Part shown: in pieces, positions 8,173 through 17,249 of the stretch
How the letters are laid out: each line of letters begins with the position of its first letter
How positions within the stretch are numbered: position 1 is the stretch's first letter
Source: DASZKW01 sp035552775
GTDB lineage: Bacteria; Actinomycetota; Acidimicrobiia; Acidimicrobiales; Palsa-688
Length of the DNA: 64,000 nucleotides
NCBI GenBank assembly: GCA_035552775.1
Contig: DASZKW010000061.1
Coordinates: 3,985-67,984, forward strand
Direction of reading: 5' to 3'
Program-made: the position numbers and the translations under genes
The notes under the pieces: model-generated
What the model saw: only the letters and a program-made list of their open reading frames with translations
Database searches by the model: none
Told to the model about the DNA's origin: nothing

Positions 8173-10162
8173 ATCCCCCACCTTCAGTGTGATCGTTCCG
8201 ACGTGGAACCGAGCCGAGTTGGTGAGCCGGGCGATCGCGAGCGTCCTCGCTCAGACCTTCGATGACTTCGAGATCATCGCCGTTGACGACGGGTCCACCG
8301 ACCAAACCGACGCAGCCCTGGAGCTGATCACGGATACCCGCCTCAGGACACTGCGGCGCCCCCATGAAGGGGTCAGCGCAGCTCGAAACGCCGGCGCGGG
8401 AGCGGCGAGAGGCGAATACCTGACTTTTTTGGATAGTGACGATATGGCATTGCCAAGCTGGTTGGATAGGTTTGCAGCCATCTTGGGCCCAAGTCGGGCC
8501 GATATTGCGTTGGCCGGTGCTTTGACAGTCGACCGAGACGGTGGCAGCCAACTGTGGCTACCTAGTTCAGATGACGTCTCCCCCGACAGGTTGGCCGTGC
8601 GATTTCTGCCCGGTTGTTGGGCACTTCGATCGACATTGTTTTCGGAGGTCGGCGGGTACGACCCTAATATTAGTTACGGTGAGAACACGGAGCTGGTCCT
8701 GCGCCTCTTTACTCGACCGCGGTTGCCCCGAATCGTCATTGTTCGCGAACCATTGGTCCGGAGGGACGGCCGGACGGATACCCGCTACACCACGAGGCAG
8801 AAAGTGGGAGGCGCCCGGGTGGTGCTCGAGAGGCACCGACGGAGCTGGAAGAAGTTTCCCCTGATCTGGGCCTCCTACCACGCCATCGTCGGCGTCGATG
8901 ATGCGCGGCGTGGTCAGTCATGGCGGGCTCGTTACCACTTCGCCTGCGCCGTTCGGGCGAACCCGCGCCGGCTGGAGCATGTCGGGCGCCTATTTGTCAG
9001 CATGGTCCCCGGAGCGTCCGGTCGGGCGTGGCCCACCGATCCCACATCGGAGCGCGGGGGGGCATCCCCGGCCGTCCTATTTGTCGTGCTGGCCCCGGGG
9101 GTAGGTGGATCTGTGCGAAGTCTCGCAACCGGGCTCGAATACCTGACCGGCGTCCGGCGGGTCGTCGCCCGTCCTTCTGCCAGCTCGTGTGCCCGGTTCC
9201 TGGGGACCCGTGGGGTGGTCGACGCGTCCGTCGACTTACCCCGGTCAACGGGCCACCGCCTGTTCGACCGGCCCCGAGCCGTCGTGGTCCTATCCTCGGC
9301 TGCCTGGGCGTACCGCCGCCAGCTCACGGCAATCCACGCCAACGGCCTCGCCGAGCTCAGCCTCTCCATCATCCCCGGATGCATCGCCCGCTGTCCCGTG
9401 GTGGTGTGGGTCCATGAGTGGCAGGTGTCTCCGTGGAGCCGACGCCTCCGACCATTCCTGAAGTTCGGAGCAAGCGGGCTCAGGTTCTTGGCCGTGTCCG
9501 AGCAGACCCGTTCGATGATCGTGGCCTCCGGTATCGGACGTCCCGACCAGGTCTGCGTCGTCCCGAACCCGATCGACCCCGCCGATGTTTGCCCTGCCTC
9601 CCGCCGGCAAGCGACCTCTGCGTTCCGGGTCGCATACATCGGCACCCCGGCCAGGTACAAGGGCTTCCACCTTCTCCCCGATCTCATCCGGGCCCTGCCG
9701 CACGAACCGTTGACCTGGACCGTCTTTGCGGGCCCAGAGACGATGATGCCTGACACCTTCGCCGAGCTGAGGAACTTGGGAGTCGGCCTGCCCGGCAAGG
9801 TCTTGGACGTCCGCGAGGCGTACGGCTCCTGCGACGCAGTCGTGGTGCCGTCGCTGCGCGAGTCGTTCGGCCGGGTCGTAGCAGAGGCCATGGCCAACGG
9901 CTTGCCCGTCGTGGGAAGCGACCTCGAGCCCATCCGGGACCTTCTGGGTGAGGACCGAGCGGGCCTCCTCGTCCCCCCCGGCGACGTGGGGGGACTGGCC
10001 ACCGCCATTCGCCGCCTCGTTGGCGATCGGGAGCTCGGAATGGCGCTCGGCGAGGAAGGTCGCCGACGGGTCAAGCGTTTCGCGCCAGGACCGATCGCCG
10101 ATCAACTGGCCCGGGCATATGGGATCAACCCGCTTCGATCGTCCCCGAGTTCGTCGCCCTGA
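8162..10162 (+). CDS. Two-domain glycosyltransferase, GT2 fused to GT4
   Basis: A 666-residue fusion. The first domain (about 8-270) is GT-A: VIVPTWNRAE at the start, VDDGSTDQTD (41-50), the metal site FLDSDD (89-94) and ENTELVLRLF as the acceptor-side motif. A low-complexity linker (about 275-300) leads into a GT-B domain with VFVVLAPGVGGSV-like start, AYIGTPARYKGFHLLP and an EX7E pair Glu567/Glu575 in ESFGRVVAEAM. A single protein could therefore add two sugars in sequence. The GTG start overlaps the ATPase end by 11 bp. The alternative of a sequencing-caused fusion is unlikely because the frame is open and protein-like throughout. Confidence 0.85.
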   Translation: MGPESPTFSVIVPTWNRAELVSRAIASVLAQTFDDFEIIAVDDGSTDQTDAALELITDTRLRTLRRPHEGVSAARNAGAGAARGEYLTFLDSDDMALPSWLDRFAAILGPSRADIALAGALTVDRDGGSQLWLPSSDDVSPDRLAVRFLPGCWALRSTLFSEVGGYDPNISYGENTELVLRLFTRPRLPRIVIVREPLVRRDGRTDTRYTTRQKVGGARVVLERHRRSWKKFPLIWASYHAIVGVDDARRGQSWRARYHFACAVRANPRRLEHVGRLFVSMVPGASGRAWPTDPTSERGGASPAVLFVVLAPGVGGSVRSLATGLEYLTGVRRVVARPSASSCARFLGTRGVVDASVDLPRSTGHRLFDRPRAVVVLSSAAWAYRRQLTAIHANGLAELSLSIIPGCIARCPVVVWVHEWQVSPWSRRLRPFLKFGASGLRFLAVSEQTRSMIVASGIGRPDQVCVVPNPIDPADVCPASRRQATSAFRVAYIGTPARYKGFHLLPDLIRALPHEPLTWTVFAGPETMMPDTFAELRNLGVGLPGKVLDVREAYGSCDAVVVPSLRESFGRVVAEAMANGLPVVGSDLEPIRDLLGEDRAGLLVPPGDVGGLATAIRRLVGDRELGMALGEEGRRRVKRFAPGPIADQLARAYGINPLRSSPSSSP

Positions 10163-10220
10163 TCCCACCATCGCCCATGGGGGCTACCCTCACCATGATG
10201 GGCCACCGAAGGGGAACCCC

Positions 10221-11465
10221 ATGAGCGAGCACTCCCCGATTTGCCCTCCCTCCGTACTCCGGGCTGCCGACCGCATCCGAACCCGGATTACCGCAGATGC
10301 GTCGCCGACTGTCCTCACTGCCTGCTTCGGAGCGGAGACCGATCCCGAAGCCATACGCATAGGGGTTGCCGAGGCCGGCGTCGCACTGCTCGTCGGCCCG
10401 TCGGCGGCCAGAGACACCGCCGCCTTCGAGGAGCAGTTGGCCGCGGTCGGCATATCGCCAGAGTTTGTCGGCCGTACCCGGCTCGAGGATCCCAACCGCA
10501 CTATCGCGATCTTCCGGGGGCCGTCCCCGCCGGTCATCGGGCCAGCCCCGCCGTCGTTTCGAGCGGTGGCGATCATCGTCGCCTACAACGAGCAGGATGT
10601 GATCGCCGAGTCGATAGCTCACTTGATCAAACAGGGCGTGGATGTCTATCTCATGGACAACTGGTCGACCGACGAGACCGTCGCCGTCGCGTTACACGCC
10701 GCCGGGTCCCACCTTGCCGGTTGGGAGCGCTTTCCTCGGTGCGCGCGTAGCAAGACGTTCGATTATTCTGCCGTCCTTCTTCGGGTACAGGATCTAGCTA
10801 CGGAACTTGACGCCGACTGGATCATTTGTAACGACGCCGACGAGCTGCGCGTCCCGCCCTGGGATAGCGTCTCGTTGCGGGATGGGCTGTTTCATGCCCA
10901 GCAAACGGGCTTTACGGCGGTCAACTACTCGACCCTGAACTTCACGCTCACAGAGGATGTCCCTTCAGGCGCACAGGACCTTGAAAGCCGCTTCTTCTGG
11001 TTCGACCCCCAGCGGGTCCCTGACCTGAGTCAGCTCAACACGTGGCGACAACCGAGTTCCCAGCGGGTGGACCTGGAATCGACTGGTCACCACAGGGTCG
11101 GCTTCCCTGGTCGTCGGATCTTCCCCTTCAATTTTTTGCTCAAGCACTACCCAATCCGATCCGTCGAGCATGGAATGAGAAAAATCAACACGGACCGTCT
11201 TCCCCGCTATCGTACTGACGAGCGCCTCCGGGGTTGGCACGGGCACTACCGCCCGGCCACACCCAGAACCTTGATCAATCACTCGCCCGACCTGCTCAGA
11301 TTCGATGAGGAATTCGCGCGCAGTTTTCTCTTGGAGAGACTCACCGGCGTCGGCTTCGAACCACAGCCATCACCGATCACCTTCACCCTCAAAGTCGCCC
11401 GGACCCTGCGTCGCGCGGGCCTGCTCGACGTGGCCCGGAGGATCAAGTGGCGGCTCAGCCCCTGA
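10221..11465 (+). CDS. GT2-like glycosyltransferase with extra N-terminal domain
   Basis: A 414-residue protein. Residues 1-110 form a domain I do not recognise, with VLTACFGAETDPEAIRI and TIAIFRGPSPPV. The GT-A core starts at about 115 with VAIIVAYNEQDVI, then LMDNWSTDETV and the metal site CNDADELRVP (203-212). This resembles the Glyco_tranf_2_4 group, often found in capsule and rhamnan loci. An A-GGGG ribosome site (10209-10215) precedes the ATG, which favours this start over upstream in-frame codons. The next gene starts inside it (19-bp overlap). Confidence 0.82.
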   Translation: MSEHSPICPPSVLRAADRIRTRITADASPTVLTACFGAETDPEAIRIGVAEAGVALLVGPSAARDTAAFEEQLAAVGISPEFVGRTRLEDPNRTIAIFRGPSPPVIGPAPPSFRAVAIIVAYNEQDVIAESIAHLIKQGVDVYLMDNWSTDETVAVALHAAGSHLAGWERFPRCARSKTFDYSAVLLRVQDLATELDADWIICNDADELRVPPWDSVSLRDGLFHAQQTGFTAVNYSTLNFTLTEDVPSGAQDLESRFFWFDPQRVPDLSQLNTWRQPSSQRVDLESTGHHRVGFPGRRIFPFNFLLKHYPIRSVEHGMRKINTDRLPRYRTDERLRGWHGHYRPATPRTLINHSPDLLRFDEEFARSFLLERLTGVGFEPQPSPITFTLKVARTLRRAGLLDVARRIKWRLSP

Positions 11466-12613
11466 CGCGGAAGGCTCGTATTCTGTTGGTCTCTCATGAA
11501 GCCTCGCGGACTGGGGCTCCGCGCGTCGCTGTCGAGATCCTCGGATCGCTCCCAGACGACCAATGGGTCCGCCAGGCCGTCTTGCGCTGGTCAGGCCCAC
11601 TCCGGAACGAGTTTGCGGCCACTGGGACCAGGGTGATCCTGGAGCCGTTGAGGCGCGTGCGTACCGGCCTTCGCATGGGGCGGCGCACCCGACGGGCGGC
11701 CAATCTCCTCGAGCAGATCGTGGCGGCCTTTGTGATCGTTTTCCTGCGGCCCGATGTGGTGTGGTGCAACACCGTATTGAGCGCCTGTTATGTGCGTCCC
11801 GGCCGCCTGCTGGGGAAGCGGGTGGTTCTCCATGCCCATGAGGCCGGTGGCCAGATGGCCCAGGTTCTGGCCCGCTATCGGTTGGACCGATACTGGTCGT
11901 CAGTTCACCTCGTTGGATGTGCACCTCGCGTGTGCTCGGAGCTGGCCGCGGCGACGGGCCGGCGGGTCGAGGACGTGGTCTGTATCCGATCGGTCCCGGA
12001 CTACCGCCGGATCTGTGACCTCGCCCAACGGGCGGCGACGGTGTTGCCCGCTCACGGTGTGTTGGTCGGTGCCTGCGGGCTCGCCACCCACTCCAAGGGA
12101 GTGGACCTCTGGCTGGCCATGGTCGAGCAGGTCGTTCCTGCCGTGGCGGATCTGGACCCGCATTTCGTATGGATCGGGGCCGATGCTCCCCCCGAGTTTT
12201 TCGGTTGGGCATCTGCCACGGCGCTAGACCGGCGCGTGACGTTTACGGGGTCGCTCGAGAACCCATACCCGGTGCTCGCAGCACTTGACGTCTTCACCTT
12301 GACCTCGCGTTCCGACTCGTTTCCACTCGTGGTACTCGAGTCGATGCAGCTGGGCCGACCGGTCGTTGCCTTCGACGTCGGTGACGTAGCATCCCAACTC
12401 GGCAGCACGGGGCGTGTGGTCGAACCGCTGGCCACCTCTCAGTTCGCCGATGAAGTCGTGGCGCTCCTGCGTGATCCCGCGGAGCGGCTCCGGCTGGGAG
12501 CCGCGTCGGAGGACCGAGCTTGCGAGGAGTTCAACATCGCGAGGTTCGGTAAAGACGTCCGAGGGCTCGCTTGCCGCCTGGTGGGCGGTCCGCAATCCGG
12601 CGCTGGGGACTAG
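11447..12613 (+). CDS. Glycosyltransferase family 4
   Basis: A 388-residue GT-B enzyme, last gene of the rightward operon. N-terminal half: ILLVSHEASRTGAPRVAVEI (12-31), VWCNTVLSACYV and VVLHAHEAGG. C-terminal half: ACGLATHSKGVDL, RVTFTGSLENPYPVLAALDV and the nucleotide-sugar motif DSFPLVVLESM, in which Asp replaces the first Glu of the usual EX7E pair. The GTG start lies inside the previous gene. It converges on the leftward glycosyltransferase gene with only one base between the two stops. Confidence 0.86.
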   Translation: MAAQPLTRKARILLVSHEASRTGAPRVAVEILGSLPDDQWVRQAVLRWSGPLRNEFAATGTRVILEPLRRVRTGLRMGRRTRRAANLLEQIVAAFVIVFLRPDVVWCNTVLSACYVRPGRLLGKRVVLHAHEAGGQMAQVLARYRLDRYWSSVHLVGCAPRVCSELAAATGRRVEDVVCIRSVPDYRRICDLAQRAATVLPAHGVLVGACGLATHSKGVDLWLAMVEQVVPAVADLDPHFVWIGADAPPEFFGWASATALDRRVTFTGSLENPYPVLAALDVFTLTSRSDSFPLVVLESMQLGRPVVAFDVGDVASQLGSTGRVVEPLATSQFADEVVALLRDPAERLRLGAASEDRACEEFNIARFGKDVRGLACRLVGGPQSGAGD

Positions 12614-12614
12614 A

Positions 12615-13820
12615 TCAGGTCGGGCCGTTTGCGAGCGCAGTTTCGTAGAAGCGCACCATGGCCCGACTTACAGAAACGATGTCGAACCGGTCTGCGAAGC
12701 GTTGTCGCGCCACATCGACCCTGCGCCGAGCGCCTGAGCGGTCGGCCAGTACCCGCAGCAGGGCGCGACTCAGCGCCGCAGGATCACCGGTAGGTACCAG
12801 CAGCCCGCAGGCCTCGTCGGGGATTGCCTCGCGCACAGTCGGTAAGTCGGCGGCCACGATGGGCACCTCCATCGCCATGGCCTCCAAGACGGCTCCGGGC
12901 AGACCTTCCCGGCGCGAAGGCAACACGAACACATCCGCCGCGCAAAGCAGGTCCGGCACGTCCTCACGGGCGCCCAGGAAACGTATGGCGCCGCCGACAC
13001 CGACCTCCGTGACCAACCCCCGTAGCTCAGGGGTAGCTCGGCCCTCGGGTCCGGCAACCAGGACCTGGATCGACGGCTCTTCGAGCAGAACCGCCGGCAC
13101 GGCGCGCACGAGAACGTCAAGGCCCTTCTGCGGCTCTTGGCGCCCCACCGCCAGCACCACAGGAGTATTCGACGCGATGCCGACAGCCTGCCGAGCGGCC
13201 TGACGCCGATGCTGCGAAGGGGGTCCCATCCGAGCCAAGTCCCGGCCTCGCGGGATCACTTCGACGCGATCGGGTCGCAACCGCAATCGAGCAACACAGA
13301 TGGCGGCCGTCGGCTCCGACACCGCATGGAAACGACGCACGACCCTCGCGGTAGCGGCATCAGCGGCGTGAGCACCTGCCAAGCGAACCCGTCCCACTCC
13401 GGCCTCCGACGCGTGCTCTCGCCCGTAGGGCGTGTTCACCAGGCTGGACACGACTGGGACTCGCACGAGAGCCGCCGCAGTGCGTCCGACAATGTCCGAC
13501 TCGAACAGGGTCGTGTGCACCACATCGGGACGGCGCCGCCGAAGCATTCGTACCATGGCACCCAGCCAGGCCGCCCGACCATCACCATCCACGACGGTCA
13601 CGGGGACCCCGATCCCCTCGAGCTCGGGACCCAGACCGCTCCGGTCGTTCAATACGGCGACCTCCAAGCGGATGCCGGCGGAGACGAGGTGCGGCGCCAT
13701 GTCGACCAGGGACCGCTCGGCGCCGCCTGGTGCGAGGCTGTCGATCACATACAACACGTGCGGCCCGTCAGCCAGCAAACGGCGGGAATCCTGGGCTACG
13801 AGCCCAGATCGAGGACACAT
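12615..13820 (-). CDS. Glycosyltransferase family 4
   Basis: A roughly 401-residue GT-B enzyme, the last gene of the long leftward operon. It has the N-terminal loop VIDSLAPGGAERSLVDMA, VVHTTLFESDIVG, then VLAVGRQEPQKGLDVLVRA, VLVAGPEGR and EX7E in REGLPGAVLEAM. These are typical of PEP-CTERM/WecG-like GT4 enzymes of exopolysaccharide assembly. The ATG at 13820 is 4 bp after the upstream stop; a GAGGAG sits directly against it, which is too close for ideal spacing. An in-frame ATG at 13847 inside the upstream gene is an alternative. Open frame continues to 14033 but overlaps the neighbour and is not protein-like. Confidence 0.83.
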   Translation of the reverse strand: MCPRSGLVAQDSRRLLADGPHVLYVIDSLAPGGAERSLVDMAPHLVSAGIRLEVAVLNDRSGLGPELEGIGVPVTVVDGDGRAAWLGAMVRMLRRRRPDVVHTTLFESDIVGRTAAALVRVPVVSSLVNTPYGREHASEAGVGRVRLAGAHAADAATARVVRRFHAVSEPTAAICVARLRLRPDRVEVIPRGRDLARMGPPSQHRRQAARQAVGIASNTPVVLAVGRQEPQKGLDVLVRAVPAVLLEEPSIQVLVAGPEGRATPELRGLVTEVGVGGAIRFLGAREDVPDLLCAADVFVLPSRREGLPGAVLEAMAMEVPIVAADLPTVREAIPDEACGLLVPTGDPAALSRALLRVLADRSGARRRVDVARQRFADRFDIVSVSRAMVRFYETALANGPT

Positions 13821-13824
13821 CTCC

Positions 13825-14886
13825 TCAGGGTTCGGCACCGACCTCATGCAGCAAGCGTCGCACCACAACAGCTGGCTGCAGGTGGTCCGTGAACCACGCT
13901 CGCGCGTTGGTCTCGAGACGTCGACGGTAGTTGGCGTCAGTTCGGATGCGACTGAGTGCCTCGCTGATCGAATCTTGACTGCCGTCAACCTGATGCACGT
14001 GCACACCATGATCGAGCGGCGAAGGAAGTGCACGCTCCAGCGGCAGGGTGACGATGGCCTTACCCAGCGCTAGAAACTCGCCGAGCTTCCACCCGAGGCA
14101 CTGGTGCACGGCAGGATTGCTGAACGCCACCACCGATCGGCGAACGTTGGATAGGTAGTCGTCGATCCGGTAGCGCCGCCGAGTGAAGAACTCGTTCCAT
14201 TCGGGAAGGTCATTCTGCCGTCGAGGGGCGAATCCACCCTCGAATTCGAGACCCGGCGCGGCACGACACGCCCGGATGAACGCCGCTCGCGGCGGGTTGA
14301 CCTCCGGATGCTTCTTCCAGGGCCAAGCTACGTAGAAGGCGTAGTTTGGGTCGGACAGTCCCGGCTGATACGAATCGATTCTGGTACGCCGGAACGTGTG
14401 CTCGGTCGCACCACGAAGAAAATAGTATGAGTACGATGCGTCCCGCCACCGAGGCCGATCGTACGAAGCCAGCAGGCTACGAGCCTCGAGTGCCCCGGGC
14501 CGCACTCGTATACCAAACGTCGGCCCGATTGGGCAGATCCCGTCACCGGCGTTACCCGGGAACACGTTGACCTTGCCCATCACGTCCGCCCAAGCCAGCG
14601 CCGCTGGGTCCGGGCCCGCCGAATCACCGCAGTCAACGTAGACGTGCCGCTGGCGGTCACCGCATCGCACCACGAAGGCGATTGCCGAGGCACTGGGCAC
14701 CATATCAGGCCCGATACCCGTCTCGTAACAGAGCCGACCCGGACCGAGCACATCGGCCAAGCCCTGAAGTATGTAGGAGGCATACCCGAGCGCCGGGACA
14801 GGCGCGATACTGACCCTGTCGACGCCGGACAACTGCTTCCTGTCCATGTTTTCAGCCAGGATAGTTGAGGCGACGAGTTGCTCCAC
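13825..14886 (-). CDS. Glycosyltransferase-like protein of unknown family
   Basis: A 353-residue protein that I do not recognise with certainty. The C-terminal third (LGWKLGEFLALGKAIVTLPL, HVHQVDGSQDSISEAL, YRRRLETNARAWFTDHL) reads like the nucleotide-sugar-binding half of a GT-B glycosyltransferase. In place of the usual EX7E it has a single Glu (GEFLALGKA). The N-terminal two thirds are rich in Tyr, Trp and Arg (SYSYYFLRGATEHTFRRTR) and contain a GPTFGIRVRPG segment. It lies between two confident glycosyltransferase genes in the same operon (44-bp and 4-bp gaps), which supports a role in glycan assembly. GTG start; a downstream ATG at 14847 is possible. Confidence 0.6.
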   Translation of the reverse strand: MEQLVASTILAENMDRKQLSGVDRVSIAPVPALGYASYILQGLADVLGPGRLCYETGIGPDMVPSASAIAFVVRCGDRQRHVYVDCGDSAGPDPAALAWADVMGKVNVFPGNAGDGICPIGPTFGIRVRPGALEARSLLASYDRPRWRDASYSYYFLRGATEHTFRRTRIDSYQPGLSDPNYAFYVAWPWKKHPEVNPPRAAFIRACRAAPGLEFEGGFAPRRQNDLPEWNEFFTRRRYRIDDYLSNVRRSVVAFSNPAVHQCLGWKLGEFLALGKAIVTLPLERALPSPLDHGVHVHQVDGSQDSISEALSRIRTDANYRRRLETNARAWFTDHLQPAVVVRRLLHEVGAEP

Positions 14887-14930
14887 CCTTTCCGGACCTG
14901 CACGCGGACCTGCTCTGCTCCTGGTTGCCG

Positions 14931-17249
14931 TCAGCGCTCGGCGCTCGACCTGGGGGCGCCCCCGATCACGCCAGACCAGATCCCCTCCACTGCCTGGACC
15001 ATCGCCGCTGCCGAGAAGTCGGCTGCGCGCCGCCGGCCTGCCTCCCCGAGCCGCCGGGCCAACTCTGGGTCCCGCAGGACGTTGTCGACAGTGTGGGCAA
15101 GCGCGGCGGGGTCCCTCTTGGGGTACACGAGGCCGTTGACTCCGTGCGTGACAGTCAGACTGGGGCCTTCCGCGTCGGCTACCACGACCGGCTTGCCGGC
15201 CGCCATCGCCTCCACAACCGCGAGCCCAAAAGGCTCGGTGACTGCGGGGTGAACAACGACGGTTGCCGCGTCGAGGACAGCGTCGCGAAGCTCATCGGGG
15301 ACATAACCGGCGAACCAGATCGCGTCAGCGATGCCGAGCTGGCCCGCAAGGTCTCGCAGGCCGCGGGTGAAGTCGCTGTCCTTCCAATCGCCGCAGATCG
15401 CAACCCTCATCGTCGGGTAGCGAGGTCGAAGAATCGCTACTGCCCGCAACAGGTCTTCGTGACCCTTTCTGGGATCCATCCGCGCGAACATGGCCAATAT
15501 GGGTCCTTCGCCTAACGCTCGGATCGCTGGATGCGAGGGGCCGGGCGGTGCTTGGGCGATCCGTCCGGAGACCCCGGGATAGATCGTGCTATAGCGGGTG
15601 AGGCTCGGGCAACAGGCGAGCGTTCGCGTGCGGGCCTCATCAGTAGCAAAGATGATCCAGGCTGGACGGCATAACCGTACGATCCCGAAGAACGCCTTTC
15701 CACGCAGGCCCGTCCGGGATTGCGCGTCGTAAACATGCCATACGACCGGCGTCCGGCTGATCCTGCCTGCTATGCCGCTGACGATGACTGTCAGCGTCCC
15801 ATTCGCGTGGATCAAGTCAGCCTTTCGCGAATGAGCGACCCAGGCGATACGCCCGGCGACCCAGGCGACCCTGGGGACTTGGCCCAACCGATCCAGACGA
15901 ACCACCAAGGTCGGGATTCCCCGACGGGCTAGCTCTCGGGGCAGCACTCCCGGACGCAAGCAAATAGCGAAAGGGCGAAACCTTGCTGTCTCCGCCTTGA
16001 AAGCGAGGTCGCACAATACGCCTTCGGCTCCGCCCTTATCACCGGTAGGTGCGACGAGCAAGACGTTGCATCTTCTCGTCGACGATGGCGCCTCCGTCGT
16101 CACATCCGCCGGACCGGCTCGCGGTACGGTACCTCGCCCTCCGGAGATTGAGAGCAGGTCGCCGGCAACCGCCCGCCACATGGCGCGGGCGTTGAACCGA
16201 TCCTCGACCGCGGTCCGGCCGCCAGCGCCGAGACGCCTCCGGAGGCTTTCGTCCCCGGCCGCCAGGAGGACCTGTTCGCGCAGGGCCGCTGGATCGCCCG
16301 GTGGGACCGCCAGCGCCGTGGTCCCGGCGTCGATGTAGTCCGCTAGTGCCGGTGTCTCGGTCACCACCACGGCGCGCCCCATCGCCATCGCCTCCAGCAG
16401 GACGCTCTGGCCGCTCGGGTAGGCCACCGGCCGGCTGGCGACAGCCACCACCCGGGCCCGACCGAGCAGGCTCCGGTACACGCTGCGGTCCACGTAGCCG
16501 AGCACCTCCACGCCCGCGGGCACCACGTGGCCGTCGAGGTCCCGGGTGCGGCAGCAGACCTTGACCGGTAGGCCGAGGCCGCCGAGCGCCGCGAGCAAAG
16601 TGGACCAGTCCCTGCCCCCGTCCCTTCCCACCACCAGCACGTAGTCCCCGTCATCCTCGCCCGTAGGCGAGAAGGCCTCGTGGTCGATGCCGAACGGCAC
16701 GTAGCGCAGGCGCCGCTCATCGATGGCCAGCTGCTCTGCCAGCACCGCCCGCTGGTTCTCCGAGAAGTAGAAAATACGATCGACCGACCGGTAGGCCCGC
16801 CGGTACGCCGCCCGTCGGGTCGGCGAACAATGCGGCAGGATCTCGGCCAGCCAGCAAGCCACCACGGCCAATATGGAGGCCCGCTTGCCGGGCCAGGTGC
16901 TGCGGGCCATGGCCACTATGTTGGCCTCGCTCTCGAACATGGCAAGGGTGATGGGTGCGTCGGTGATGGTCCGAGCGAGCACAGCCGCTTGGGCGAAGGG
17001 CGCAGCGATGCTTTCCATCCGCTGGACGGCGCGGGCCGCGGTCGACGCCTGCCACCGTGGCCGATACAAAGCATCGGTCCAGCGCAGGTGCAGGCCGTGG
17101 TCCTCTAGGTAGTCCAACCGGTAGGGGAGCTGCCATCCGTGGCCCTCGATGGCCCGCCATGTGCCGAAGTCCCAGCTCTTGAGCAGGGCGACGTCCACCG
17201 GCGCCTCATGTCGCACTTGCCCTGACCGCTCAGAAGAGTTCGACGTCAC
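14931..17249 (-). CDS. Tandem double GT-B glycosyltransferase
   Basis: A 772-residue protein with two GT-B units. Unit 1 (about 17-375) has YVLVVGRDGGRDWSTLLAAL and SGQSVLLEAMAMGRAVVV, where the first Glu of EX7E is missing. Unit 2 (about 395-765) begins CNVLLVAPTGDKGGAEGVL, then ILAMFARMDPRKGHEDLLRA and an intact EX7E in TEPFGLAVVEAMAAGKPVVV. Unit 2 therefore looks catalytically complete, and unit 1 may be degenerate or use another mechanism. The start overlaps the end of the acetyltransferase gene by 20 bp, so translation is probably coupled. Sugars are unknown. Confidence 0.85.
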   Translation of the reverse strand: MTSNSSERSGQVRHEAPVDVALLKSWDFGTWRAIEGHGWQLPYRLDYLEDHGLHLRWTDALYRPRWQASTAARAVQRMESIAAPFAQAAVLARTITDAPITLAMFESEANIVAMARSTWPGKRASILAVVACWLAEILPHCSPTRRAAYRRAYRSVDRIFYFSENQRAVLAEQLAIDERRLRYVPFGIDHEAFSPTGEDDGDYVLVVGRDGGRDWSTLLAALGGLGLPVKVCCRTRDLDGHVVPAGVEVLGYVDRSVYRSLLGRARVVAVASRPVAYPSGQSVLLEAMAMGRAVVVTETPALADYIDAGTTALAVPPGDPAALREQVLLAAGDESLRRRLGAGGRTAVEDRFNARAMWRAVAGDLLSISGGRGTVPRAGPADVTTEAPSSTRRCNVLLVAPTGDKGGAEGVLCDLAFKAETARFRPFAICLRPGVLPRELARRGIPTLVVRLDRLGQVPRVAWVAGRIAWVAHSRKADLIHANGTLTVIVSGIAGRISRTPVVWHVYDAQSRTGLRGKAFFGIVRLCRPAWIIFATDEARTRTLACCPSLTRYSTIYPGVSGRIAQAPPGPSHPAIRALGEGPILAMFARMDPRKGHEDLLRAVAILRPRYPTMRVAICGDWKDSDFTRGLRDLAGQLGIADAIWFAGYVPDELRDAVLDAATVVVHPAVTEPFGLAVVEAMAAGKPVVVADAEGPSLTVTHGVNGLVYPKRDPAALAHTVDNVLRDPELARRLGEAGRRRAADFSAAAMVQAVEGIWSGVIGGAPRSSAER

